Made by a program: the position numbers and the translations under genes. A DNA stretch of 64,000 nt from Histomonas meleagridis (taxonomy: Eukaryota; Parabasalia; Tritrichomonadida; Dientamoebidae): contig WSYJ01000008.1 in NCBI GenBank assembly GCA_020186115.1, positions 1-64,000 on the forward strand, read 5' to 3'. The first letter of the stretch is position 1. Each line of letters begins with the position of its first letter. This document shows, piece after piece, positions 31,650 to 42,185 of this stretch. The notes beneath the pieces are model-generated. The model was given only the letters and a program-made list of their open reading frames with translations, was not told the origin of the DNA and searched no databases.

Positions 31650-32598
31650 AATGGTTTTTGCATTAACATCAATTCCTTTTTGTTCTAAAACATATTTCAC
31701 TAGTTCAATATTTCTTGATTCTGAAGCAAATAAGAAAATGTTTTTTGGAATTTGATTATTTTGAAGGAATTATTTCACGAGTTATAAATTTCCATTTCTT
31801 GTTGATTTATTTATATTATCAGCACTAACATTAATTTCTTTTTCTTCCAAAAACGCTAAAATTTCGTAATTATCCTTTGTGATACAAAAACTTATCAAAT
31901 CATTTTATCTTCAGACATTTTCGATATTGATTGAGTTTTTGATGGCTTATTTTCATAAATATATTTAAAGATATCGTTTCGATGAAATTCAATTGCTGTT
32001 TCATATGCATATGAAGAATGATTTTGTTCACATAAAAAAATGATTTCTTCATTTCCACCTGCAACTGTATATTTACCTGTGTTATTTACATTAGCATTAT
32101 TCATAAGTAAATATTTGAAACATTTAACTGATCCAAAAAATACTGCATAATCAATTAACATAACATTTTTATGATTAATAAATGAATATCTTTCATAAAG
32201 TGATTGTTCAATTGTTTGATTAAAATTAAAATTTATGATGATATTTCTTGAAGAAACATTTCTAACTATTTTCGCAATTTCCTTTGGACTATGCCCTTCT
32301 TTAACTTATTTCTTATGAAGCCCCCAATCATTCTTCGAAAGTCTTCATAATGATTCAAAAAGTATTTTTCTATTGGATCATTTCTATCAGACACAGTTGC
32401 CTTGTGGGTTTATTTTTAGTTTTCTTCTTCTGTTTTATAATGAGCAAAATATTTTGATTTAATATTTTTAGTGACATTTTTATCAATTGTATTTGGAAAA
32501 TTTGAATCGAATAATTCCAATACTTTTTTAACTGACACCTGGAGGTTTTCTTCAGTTAAACTGAATATAGTTTTCTCAAGCTTAATTAGGAATTTCAA
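31650..32598 (-). pseudogene. DUF3447-type ankyrin pseudogene
   Basis: Pieces on the minus strand match the paralogues: FLIKLEKTIFSLTEENLQVS near 32590, an internal deletion after DSNFPNTI, then NIKSKYFAHYKTEEEN, degenerate NPNE-region sequence, and LIDYAVFFGSVKCFKYLLMN with following repeats at 32161-31895. The C-terminal part (GIDVNAK.IH) ends in the start of a spacer at about 31650. Several frameshifts and stops. No module array follows; the MLF-like gene comes next. Confidence 0.75.
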
Positions 32599-32639
32599 GC
32601 TGGTTGATAAATTATTAAAGTTTTTATCTCCTGTTTATT

Positions 32640-33152
32640 GTGTGAAGTGAAATCCTACGGTTAGGCTGAAATAAACTATTAAAAAAGAAACGATTAGCAA
32701 CAAGAGGTTCTAGACCTCATAGAAAATATTGAATAATGCATTCAACTCCGCACAAAAGTGAAATGAAAGCTTTCATTGATTAAACACAATGGAACTCGAA
32801 GAACAAAAACTTCAATATCGGATTTCATTATATTCACAGTTGGAAGGTGGCTTAAGAATATTTTGGGATAAATGACATAGGTGAGGCATGATATTATTCG
32901 AACAGAAACATGGATTGTGAAACATTCAAATGTTTTCCTTGTAAAGTATTCAAAAATTCAATTGAATACATAAATGGTCCATCGTGTTTGAATTAACAAG
33001 GCTTTGTTTGGCCGTATATGCATACAATCAGAATTTCATGAAATTTTTTTTCAAAGAAGCGTTCAACAAAATCATTGAATAGTTTACACGCATTTCATCC
33101 CACCCCGAATTTGTTTGACTGTGAAAATTTTGATTTTAATTTTTCAAGAAAT
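32640..33152. other. intergenic / promoter region of BspA gene
   Basis: Divergent spacer between the ankyrin pseudogene and the BspA gene, without a convincing ORF. The in-frame extension of the BspA ORF to an ATG at 33075 is considered non-coding, because a signal peptide begins at 33153. Confidence 0.4.
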
Positions 33153-34475
33153 ATGTTCTTTATTTTTTCTTTGATTATTAGCATTGTTTGTTCTGATGAA
33201 CTTACAATCCAAGATGTTGAAATTGTTGATGCTAAGAACTATTCTTCTTATAAATCAACAACAAAACATTTGAATATAGGAAAAGGTGTTAAAAACATCT
33301 CAAATCAAGCATTTTATCAATGGCCATACCTTGAAGATGTAACGATTGGAGATTCAGTTCTTTATATTTTAGAATATGCATTTTCAAAATGTTCAAAATT
33401 AAAAAATGTTCAATTAGGCAAGAATGTCAAAGAAATCAAGGACAGTGTATTTCGTGAAACAAGCGTTGAACAAATTAACATTCCAGATTCTATTGAATAT
33501 CTTGGTTCGTTTATTTTTTATGAATGTTCTTCATTAAAAACCATTACACTTCCTAATTCCATTGAAGAGATTCCGACTTATACATTTTATAACTGTTTAA
33601 AATTAGGATATGTTGAAATCCCCAAATCGGTCACTCACATTGGTGAATATGCATTTTATAAATGTATATCAATCAAGAACATCACATTTAGCGACAATCT
33701 CAAGTCTATCGGCTCCAGTGCATTTCGTATTTGCAAAAACATTACTGAACTTGTTCTTCCCTCCTCGATAACTGACTTAGGCACACACATCTTTTCTTCA
33801 TGCTACAATCTTCGAAACGTCCAATTTAATAGTCTTTCTCCTATCATTCCCAAAAGTATGTTTTATTTTTGTCATACAATCATTGAATTTACTATTCCCG
33901 ACACTGTAACTAAAATTGGTGAATATGCATTTGCGCAATGCACCAATATGAAGACCATTCGAATCGGGAAAGGAGTTAATAATATTACTGACCATGCTTT
34001 TTCTGATTGCATTGGCCTTAAATGCATTTGTTATTATGGTGAGAAATCGCCATGTTATGGTTCGAAGTCTTTCTTTCAAATAAGAATTAACGAAGCATAT
34101 GTATTAGACTCTTATAAAGATAATACATTTTGCGGATTATCAGTAAAAAAAGGATCGGAATGCAAAGCTTCTGGTTTTGATATATCGAAAATTCCAATCG
34201 GAACATTGGTGTACATTGTCTTGATCACAATGTGCATTGTTATCATCATTGTGTTGGTCTGCTTCATATTATGGAGAACACAAAGAAGGAGATACGCAAA
34301 TCAACAACAAAATAATTCGTCGTCATCATCGTCAAATAAATTATACGAACAAAATAATTACGTGACTGAACAGAATTGCGTTTATGAACAACAGTATCCT
34401 CCGGTAAGTGATTATGTGCCACAAACTTCAACAGACACACCATCGGTATACTATAATAACCCATATCAATTTTGA
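33153..34475 (+). CDS. BspA-like leucine-rich-repeat surface protein
   Basis: 440 residues from the ATG at 33153, chosen because MFFIFSLIISIVCSDE is a good signal peptide; an upstream in-frame ATG at 33075 would bury it. About ten LRR_5/BspA repeats follow (for example SVTHIGEYAFYKCISIKNIT, SSITDLGTHIFSSCYNL, TKIGEYAFAQCTN). Then come a Cys-containing cap (GLKCICYYGEKSPCYG), a transmembrane helix (GTLVYIVLITMCIVIIIVL) and a cytoplasmic tail of about 60 residues rich in Gln/Ser/Tyr ending YYNNPYQF. Type I membrane adhesin of the trichomonad BspA family, probably for binding host or bacterial surfaces. Unlike the other two BspA genes it lacks the Ser/Thr stalk and the EDPF tail motif. Confidence 0.85.
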   Translation: MFFIFSLIISIVCSDELTIQDVEIVDAKNYSSYKSTTKHLNIGKGVKNISNQAFYQWPYLEDVTIGDSVLYILEYAFSKCSKLKNVQLGKNVKEIKDSVFRETSVEQINIPDSIEYLGSFIFYECSSLKTITLPNSIEEIPTYTFYNCLKLGYVEIPKSVTHIGEYAFYKCISIKNITFSDNLKSIGSSAFRICKNITELVLPSSITDLGTHIFSSCYNLRNVQFNSLSPIIPKSMFYFCHTIIEFTIPDTVTKIGEYAFAQCTNMKTIRIGKGVNNITDHAFSDCIGLKCICYYGEKSPCYGSKSFFQIRINEAYVLDSYKDNTFCGLSVKKGSECKASGFDISKIPIGTLVYIVLITMCIVIIIVLVCFILWRTQRRRYANQQQNNSSSSSSNKLYEQNNYVTEQNCVYEQQYPPVSDYVPQTSTDTPSVYYNNPYQF

Positions 34476-34816
34476 GATTTAAGTTATTATAAAAATTTTT
34501 TTGTAAATTTTTTTAAGCATTTTGAGTTAATCATGAACAACTGAAAACTTTATTAAGACCCATCTTAAGAAAATTAAATTGATTATTATGAGAGTTATAT
34601 ATTTGTTGTTTTTAGTGATTGTGCTCTCTTTATAATTATAAATTGTTAAAAAATCTTTTGGTTATTATAAAAAAAGAAAAGAAAAATCAGTAAACAATCA
34701 TTACTTGAAGAAACAACCTCTTAACATTAGATTAAAAATAAATTATTTTATAATGAAATTCTTTATAAAAACAAATCGAAAAATACAATTTTTATTTTAG
34801 AAATTTGAAGATATTT
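34476..34816. other. intergenic between convergent genes
   Basis: 3' flanks of the BspA gene and of ankyrin gene B. AT-rich with T-runs; nothing specific seen. Confidence 0.5.
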
Positions 34817-36008
34817 CTAAGTTTTAGAAAGCATTTCACGTTTCTCATTAATTAACTTTACAATCTCACTCAAACCATTTTCGGTTGCTAACATAAACGC
34901 TGTTTGAAATAATTTAAATAATTTCCAAATATTATTTTGAAAATTCAAAATATTTAAATAAATTTTAAATAAAACAAATAAATATTTTTAGCATTAATAT
35001 CAATTCCTTCTTGTTCGAGAAGTAATTTAACTATTTCTGTATGACCTTTTTCAGATGCATAAATAAATGCTGTCCCAAATAATTAAAATAAAATCCAAAT
35101 ATTATTTTGAATCACCAAATAATACTTTGAAGTTCTAAATTATTAAAATGATTATCAAATAAAACAAATATATGCCTTTGATATTAATATCAATTCCCTT
35201 TTGTTCAAGAAGTAATTTAACTATTTCTGTATGACCACATAAAGATGCTGTAATAAGTGCTGTTCTAAATAATTTAAATAATTTCCAAATATTATTTTGA
35301 AATAAGAAATTATTAAAATGATTTTCAAATAAAACATATCAATATTTTTAGCATTAACATCAATTCCTTTTTGTTCAAGAAATAATTTAACTATTTCTAA
35401 ATGTTTGCATTTTACTGCAAACAAAAGTGATGAATCGAAAAATTTAAATAAATTCCAAAAATAAAATTGATATTTCAAATTATCATAATTAATATCGAAG
35501 AAAACAAAGAAAGGTCTTGAGCATTAATATTAATACCTTCTTTTTCAAGAAGCATTTTTACAATTTCAATATGGCCTTTCCAAGATGCCCAAATAAGTGC
35601 TGTGCAAAATCATTTAAACAATTTCCAAACATTATTTTGAAATCCAAAATAAAAGAAATAAATCATAAATAAAACAAATTAATATTTTTAGCATTAAAAT
35701 CAATTTCTTTGTGTTCTAAAAGTAATTTTGCAATTTCCGTGTGACCATTTGTAGCTGCCGTCATAAGTGCTGTTTCGATATATCTAAATAAAATCTAAAT
35801 ATTATTATAAAGTTCTAAATCATAATTACAAATATAAAATAAAATGAATAAATATCTTTAGCATTAATATCAATTCCTTTTTGTTCAAGAAGTAATTTAA
35901 CTATTTCTATATTACCAGTTAAAGATGCCCATATAAGTGCTGTTCTAAATAATTAAAATAATTTCCAAATATTATTTTAAAATTTCAAGTCATTCAAAAA
36001 AATAAGAA
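34817..36008 (-). repeat. array of seven single-ankyrin modules (array B)
   Basis: Minus-strand modules at 35854-35943, 35684-35773, 35514-35603, 35344-35433, 35174-35263 and 34984-35073, all 90 nt. The terminal module at 34817-34903 (TAFMLATENGLSEIVKLINE ... LSKT) has a TAG stop. Spacers are 80 nt except one of 100 nt (35074-35173); the first spacer, 35944-36023, is also 80. Each module keeps the ankyrin core, while spacers carry stops and frame changes. Same architecture as arrays A, C and D. Confidence 0.7.
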
Positions 36009-37175
36009 TTAAAACAAATGAATACCCTTATCATTAACATCAAATTCTTCTTTTCCTAAAATATATTCGAAAAGTTCAACATTATTTGATATTGCTGAAT
36101 ATTGCAAAAGATATTTTGGAATTGGATTTGTTTTAATAAGATACTTAGTGAGTAGCATATTTCCATTTTTAGCTGATTCATTAATGATGTTATCATCAAT
36201 TTCCATACCTTCTTTAAGTAGAAATGTAAAAATTTCATAATTATGAAATAAAACACATTGAATTCCTAATTCATTTAAATTAGAAATTTTAAAAATTTTA
36301 TTTTCGTAAACATATTTAAAAATATCATTTTTGTGAAACACAATTGCTATTACATATGCAAATAAAAATGATGAATGATTTTGTTCACATAAATGAATGA
36401 TTTCTTCGTTTCCACCTGCAATTGCATATAAACCTGTATGATTTACATTAGCGCAATTCAAAAGTAAATATTTAAAACATTTAACTGATCCAAAAAATGC
36501 TGCATAATCAAGTAATGAAACATTTTTTTGATTAATAAATGAACATCTTTCATAAAGTGATGGTTCAATTGTTTGATTAAAATCAAAATTTGTTTGTGAT
36601 GATATTTCTTGAAGTTTTTCGATATCATCATTTCGAATTATTTTCGCAATTTCATTCGGATTAACTCCTTCTTTAATCGATTTCTTATATAATTCCCATT
36701 TAATCGTCATGTCTTTAAATCGAGGATCGTTTTTAATGTCTTCTTCTGATACATATTGCAAAAAATGTACCATTTTTTCTTTATCTTGTGTGACAAGTTT
36801 TGGATCAACCATTTGTTGGTCAATCATTAGATTAAGAATGTAATATGATTCTTCAAATTGTTTCTTGAGAAGATATTGGATGAACACATCTAAAATTTTT
36901 GATTTGCTTTTCTTTTCCTCCTCGAATTTTTCTATTTCATTAATAAAATGTAAATACATGTCATAATCATTCATTCTTATCATAAGAATTATGAAAACTA
37001 ACTGACTGAGAATTAAATTAAATGATAAAGGATGGCTTTCACTAAATTCGCTTTTGATTGAACAAATTGTTTGGTCAACATTTTCTTTGCTTAGGTTAAA
37101 TACGAGCTCCTTAATTATCAATAATTTTTCCCATTCATTTGTTGGTTTTGATTTTCTTACATTTGTATCACTCAT
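36009..37175 (-). CDS. DUF3447-type ankyrin protein (5' part of gene)
   Basis: 388 residues, start MSDTNVRKSK. A helical N-terminal half (LLIIKELVFNLSKENVDQTI; PLSFNLILSQLVFIILMI; YYILNLMIDQQM) is followed by the signature GVNPNEIAKIIRNDDIEKLQ, EPSLYERCSFINQKNVSLLD and ankyrin repeats to NAK-type ends. The ORF stops five codons into the first 80-nt spacer (NDKGIHLF-stop). No frameshift, so this is the best-preserved member. Together with array B it would form a gene from 34817 to 37175. Confidence 0.8.
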   Translation of the reverse strand: MSDTNVRKSKPTNEWEKLLIIKELVFNLSKENVDQTICSIKSEFSESHPLSFNLILSQLVFIILMIRMNDYDMYLHFINEIEKFEEEKKSKSKILDVFIQYLLKKQFEESYYILNLMIDQQMVDPKLVTQDKEKMVHFLQYVSEEDIKNDPRFKDMTIKWELYKKSIKEGVNPNEIAKIIRNDDIEKLQEISSQTNFDFNQTIEPSLYERCSFINQKNVSLLDYAAFFGSVKCFKYLLLNCANVNHTGLYAIAGGNEEIIHLCEQNHSSFLFAYVIAIVFHKNDIFKYVYENKIFKISNLNELGIQCVLFHNYEIFTFLLKEGMEIDDNIINESAKNGNMLLTKYLIKTNPIPKYLLQYSAISNNVELFEYILGKEEFDVNDKGIHLF

Positions 37176-37962
37176 TCGATTATGGGATGTTAATGAGTAT
37201 AAATTTTTATATTAAAAAACGATCACAGCTGTTGTGTGACAATATTTGATCACACAAAAGTTGAATGACCATTCAATTAAAACTTTCTTATCATAAAAAG
37301 TTGGTTGTTTTTTGTCGTTTTCCCTTAAACCCATTCAAATGTCAAGTCCTCATTTGTGAGCAAGTAAATGATATCTTTTCATGTCACCTAATGCTTCATG
37401 TGTGTGCCTCGGCATATGAAATAATTTCGATGAAAACTCACATGTCACATTGAACAACAGTTGTCACACGCATTTCTAATTAAATATTTAATTTGTTAAA
37501 GCCAAATCCAAGACCAATATTGTAAACGCATATACCTAATTGATGAAATATAATGTCCATTCTTAATTAATGATAACATTAATTCACATTGGCACTTTCA
37601 TCCTCCTCATAAATTTCAACAAACATGTTTTTATTTCAAATAAATATAATTTTGATTTTCTCACTGAAAATAAAACAATGAACAAGCATGTACATAACAA
37701 AAGCATTCATTACATGCCAAGTAACAAGAGAGAACTCATAAGGAGTTAAATATTTTCACAAAAAATTCAAACAGCAAACAACATAAATCATTTACGGCAA
37801 TGCGTTTCACTCAACAATTCTCTAAATAACAATAGAATAGGTTTTAAGCATATCGTTTCTTCAAATTTAATAATTTCGTATTTTTATTCCAAAATAACTG
37901 CAATCTTTCATATTCTGCATAATATATATTATTTTGATGAAAGTTTTCATTGTAATTTATCA
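37176..37962. other. divergent promoter region, no gene seen
   Basis: Region between the divergent ankyrin gene B and the next BspA gene. A short inverted TTGTGTGACAA/TTGTCACAC pair is visible around 37229-37240 and 37458-37468. Nothing else recognised. Confidence 0.4.
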
Positions 37963-39705
37963 ATGAATTGCAGCAATAATATTCTTAAAAATCTACCAAA
38001 GATATTTAATGCATTAATTACTTCTATATATTCAAATACAACTTTGTTCGTATTTATATTTTTTGTTTTTACTTTCTTTTTCAAAATTTATTTTAATCAG
38101 AAGAACATTCATCAAAAAAACGAAGTTATTCTGATTTTATTGATTATATTTTTTGTTAATACAAAGCAATTATTTAATGAAACAACTAAAACACTCACAA
38201 TATCTGATTCCAATGATTTTTCAAATGATTATATGAATGTTACTGAGCACGTTATAATTAATAATGTTGGCGAGCTTGAAAGTGATGCATTCAGAGAATG
38301 GCCTTTATTAACAACAGTAATAATTGGAGAAACAGTTGGAAATATAAATAGTGGAGCATTTGCATCATGTAAACAATTAGAATATGTCCAATTTCCAGAT
38401 AAATTAATGGGTGGAATTGGAGGTGGTGCATTTGCAGAATGTATTTCATTAAATAATATTACAATTCGTTGTAATAACATTGGTGATAATGCATTTTATA
38501 AATGTACAGGACTTGAAACGATAACATTATATGAAGGCGTACGAAATATTGGCTCAGATGCATTCAGAGGGTGTATAAACCTTGTGAATATTTATATACC
38601 AAGTTCAGTTACTTCAATTGGGAATCCATTTTTAGAATGTACGAAACTTCAATTTATTAATGTTTCAGAAGAAAATATTGGATATTCGAATTATGAAAAT
38701 GATAGTGTTTTATATAATAAAGAAATTACACAAATTATTAGTTATCCTAATATGAAAAGTAAAACATTTACAATTCCTAAATCAGTCATTTCTATTATGA
38801 ATTATGCTTTTGCAAGTTGTAATAATTTAGAAAGAATTTTTATTTGTGAAAATGTTCAATATATTAATTCATGTGCATTTGTTAATTGTACATCACTTCA
38901 ATGTATTTATTTTAATGGAGAAATATCACCAGAAATACAAAATGATGCATTTGTTAATATAAATGCGACATTAGTTATGACAATAGAAACATATCAAAAT
39001 GAAACATTTGGAAATATGGAAATTACTAAGGGAACAACACTTGACGAATGTCTCCCCCCTACACGCACATTCACTAATTCAGATACTTATCCTAACCTAA
39101 ATACATTTACAAATAGTAATACATTTATCAAATCAAATACATTTACGAAATCAAAAAATAATTTTGATTCAAATACTTATGTTAATACATTTTCGCTGAA
39201 TTTTACTTTCGTTAACACTTATACTTTAACTTATTCTTTATCGTTTATAAAAACTTTATCAATTTATTATTATACGAACTTAAAATCTTATTCAGTTACT
39301 TTCATTGAATCCGAAACTAAATATATTTATAGCGATTTTATATATTATAATTATACAATTATATATTATCCAGAATATTTTACTTATTATTCGAATTTCT
39401 TTTATATTTCTTATATCGAAGATGTAATAATAAACACTAATGATAATAATACATTAATTATCATTATAATTGTTGTTGTAATTGTAATAATTATTGTATT
39501 TATAATGATAATAATAATTTTTATGATTAAACATCAAAATAAGAAGCGGAAAAAAAATGAAGAAGAAATGAATATTTCAGATGAAAATAGTAATAAAATT
39601 AATGAAATAGATAATACATTTTCAGTTGGGATCGATAATTCAAATATTGAAGAAGATCCATTTGCAGACGATTTCAAAGAAGAAAAATTTATCAGTCAGA
39701 TATAA
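37963..39705 (+). CDS. BspA-like surface protein with stalk and EDPF tail
   Basis: 580 residues from the first ATG. Two hydrophobic segments (about 28-43 and 53-66) precede KTLTISDSNDF; the second aligns with the signal peptide of the 42186 paralogue, so the true start or a cleavage site is uncertain. LRR_5 repeats span about 85-345 (IGDNAFYKCTGLETITLYEG, IGSDAFRGCINLVNIYIPSS). A Ser/Thr/Asn-rich stalk with repeated S.TF.NSNTF units (about 363-430), a Tyr-rich juxtamembrane block (FIYYNYTIIYYPEYFTYYSN), a transmembrane helix (about 493-520) and a tail ending EEDPFADDFKEEKFISQI follow. Type I surface adhesin. Confidence 0.85.
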   Translation: MNCSNNILKNLPKIFNALITSIYSNTTLFVFIFFVFTFFFKIYFNQKNIHQKNEVILILLIIFFVNTKQLFNETTKTLTISDSNDFSNDYMNVTEHVIINNVGELESDAFREWPLLTTVIIGETVGNINSGAFASCKQLEYVQFPDKLMGGIGGGAFAECISLNNITIRCNNIGDNAFYKCTGLETITLYEGVRNIGSDAFRGCINLVNIYIPSSVTSIGNPFLECTKLQFINVSEENIGYSNYENDSVLYNKEITQIISYPNMKSKTFTIPKSVISIMNYAFASCNNLERIFICENVQYINSCAFVNCTSLQCIYFNGEISPEIQNDAFVNINATLVMTIETYQNETFGNMEITKGTTLDECLPPTRTFTNSDTYPNLNTFTNSNTFIKSNTFTKSKNNFDSNTYVNTFSLNFTFVNTYTLTYSLSFIKTLSIYYYTNLKSYSVTFIESETKYIYSDFIYYNYTIIYYPEYFTYYSNFFYISYIEDVIINTNDNNTLIIIIIVVVIVIIIVFIMIIIIFMIKHQNKKRKKNEEEMNISDENSNKINEIDNTFSVGIDNSNIEEDPFADDFKEEKFISQI

Positions 39706-39867
39706 ATAAACATATTTTAAGAACAAAATATTATAATTTGTTTATTAATTTAATAAATACAGACATTTTTGTTATTTAGCAAATTTTATGTTTCTTCTAT
39801 TATATGATTATTATAGTAAATCTAATTTATCCAAATCATAAACACTAAAAGTATATGATAAATTATA

Positions 39868-40375
39868 GGGGGTGGAAAAAGTGCGTTCGTCAGCCTTTTT
39901 TTCAATGAATAAAAAAGTAAAAGAATATTTGTAAATTTATTATGCTATGTATTCACCTTGAGTTTCAATTGTAATCAAAAGTCTGTTCATCCATTCATTA
40001 TATACGGCTCTGCAGGTGTCTTTAGAAATACTATACGGTAATGCCTCAACCTTTTGAAAAAGTTGATCTTCATCTTCAAACTCCTCACCTTCGAGCATTT
40101 TTTTTAAATATCCGAACAGAAAAAAGTCAGATGGTGCAAGATCTGGCGAAAACGGTTGCGGAAGTCTTTTAATGCCCAATTCATTCAATTTTTCATTAAC
40201 CGAATGAGGTCGGGCGTTATCCATATGCAAAAAATACCCCTCAGTTGAAATTCTTTTTGCCGAATCTCCAAGTACAACTTCAGAACAAAAGTTTCGATTA
40301 AATTTTTGACCGATTGGAAGCATTGTTATTGATTTGATACCAGTTATAGACCATATAACGAATATCATTACTTTT
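39868..40375 (-). pseudogene. 5'-truncated mariner-type transposase
   Basis: The C-terminal 142 residues of a mariner transposase at 39940-40368: HMDNARPHS (second catalytic Asp), QPFSPDLAPSDFFLFGYLKK (third Asp, mariner hallmark) and a C-terminal tail. The first catalytic Asp and the DNA-binding domain are missing. TA followed by GGGGGTGGAAAAAGTGCGTT at 39866-39887 is a plausible terminal inverted repeat downstream of the gene. Tvmar-like elements are known from trichomonads. Inactive fragment. Confidence 0.75.
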
Positions 40376-41074
40376 TTAAAGGCAATAGTTGTCCCTAAAT
40401 TTTAAATTCATATTCTAAATATATATAATAAGAGGGAATTTTTTTTAATAAACATATCAATAATATTTTTCGGAAATTTAAGAGAAAATTCACAACTGAC
40501 ACAATTATAATTGAAACTCATAATGCTTCAAATGACATCTCATTCATTAATGAATTATTTGGAATACAAACATCTTTTTGAAATTGAAATTATCCATATT
40601 TAACAATTAAATCATAATCAAAGTGTTTGAAAATCATTAATTATAAGATATTTTATTAAATGCAAATTTTAATGAAGATATAATAATTTTTTTTAGAATG
40701 GACTCCCCAATTAACCACATCTAAACCAGTATATACGAGTATTGTTAAAGAAATGTTTAAAATATTTTTATTTTCTGTATAATTTTGTAATTCTTTTTTG
40801 TAAGTATCGCTCACTCGTATGGGAACGAATCTTGATGGATTTGTAACCGAAAATCGATTCAAAAAGTCATTTTTCCTTCTTTGTCCAGAGCCTCCAATAA
40901 TGAATAAATTGTTTCAAGAATTATCCGGTTTATAAAACAAATAAATTATAAAAAATTGCAAAGACAGATTTTGGAATTTTGGCTTTCGTCTATAGATATT
41001 GAAAATCTGGTATAACTTAAAAACAGAATGAAAACTAAGAACCATTTATATAAATTAATATTGACCATTATTAG

Positions 41075-41112
<38 letters not shown>

Positions 41113-42185
41113 AATTTGAACTTCTGTTTTTAATTCTAAAGCCCAAAATTTTTTTTTGAGATTTTAAAGATTGCTCATAAAAAATATTAGATAACGAAAT
41201 TTAGTCACAATGATTTTATTGAATAGAATGTGTATATTTATTAATTTATATTTCTTTAAATTTAGTTCAGTGTAAAATGAAAAAAATTGATTTTCTGATT
41301 TGGACCGACCGTTTATTTTGCTGACAGCTTCTTTTCAGATCTATGGAACAAAAACGGGGCGGTTGTTTGGATAAATACTGCATTCAAAATTCAATGAGTT
41401 GTTAATTGTGTTGATGCGAACTTTTTGAGAGTTTTTCCTTGACAAGCAAAATCACTTTCTTTCGGTCATTTTTTTTCTGTGTTTCAACAATATAAACGAG
41501 GTAATTTTCTGACACTTTTTAATAAAAACATTACGTTTCAGCTTTGTAAACAGCTTCCGATTGCAGAAACAATATAACATGTATCAACGAAAGTTATACG
41601 AATGAATTGACGGAAAGGCGGCGCGGTTGAATTTCTCTGTATCGTTTTTGACTGATTTATTAGCAAGTTTCCCAAGTTTCCTCGCAGATGTGTTCTCTCT
41701 TCTTGGTTTTACCCATGTATTTCTTTTGCTTATTACAAATCTCTCCAAAAAATTCAGGTTCAAAGATTTTCAGTGATCAATTATCTATTTCTCAAACTCT
41801 CAAACACTCCCCTTACCTTACTTTAGAATCCAAAGGGTTTAAATATTTAACACACTCAGCCTATAACAAAGAGAGTGTATCCATTAAAGTCACAAATTAT
41901 ATTATGCAAACAGCGAATGAATCATATACATTTAATTACATCACAGAAAAATATCAGCATCATTCCCATTTATTAAAGCTACCTATATCATATGTTAAAC
42001 ATTATTTCAAATTCTTTTCTTTGGTACTTAATCATTTTTCATTAAAAGCTCATTTACTAGTTTCAATGAATAATGGCTTCATGAAGAAAATGTTCAAATT
42101 CAATGAAACTGCTCAAGTTCTAATGTATAACTTTTTTATTTTGGGACTTTTTTTATTTTATGAAATCAAATTTTTAATTTATAAA
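40376..42185. other. intergenic with (TA)n and uncertain upstream frame
   Basis: Mostly AT-rich with an uninterrupted (TA)n run at about 41080-41110. The open frame from 41688 to 42185 is in frame with the BspA gene but has no LRR or signal character, and I regard it as 5' flank. A GACCGTT (complement AACGGTC) element lies at 41307-41313. The stretch near 40680-40880 has slightly higher complexity, but no recognisable product. Confidence 0.45.

Noticed and set aside
41078-41110. (TA)n tract as a possible origin or regulatory site
   Set aside because: A simple microsatellite in an AT-rich intergenic region; nothing else supports a function.
41688-42185. N-terminal extension of the BspA ORF
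   Set aside because: No LRR or signal features; the paralogue at 37963 aligns only from the hydrophobic segment corresponding to the ATG at 42186.
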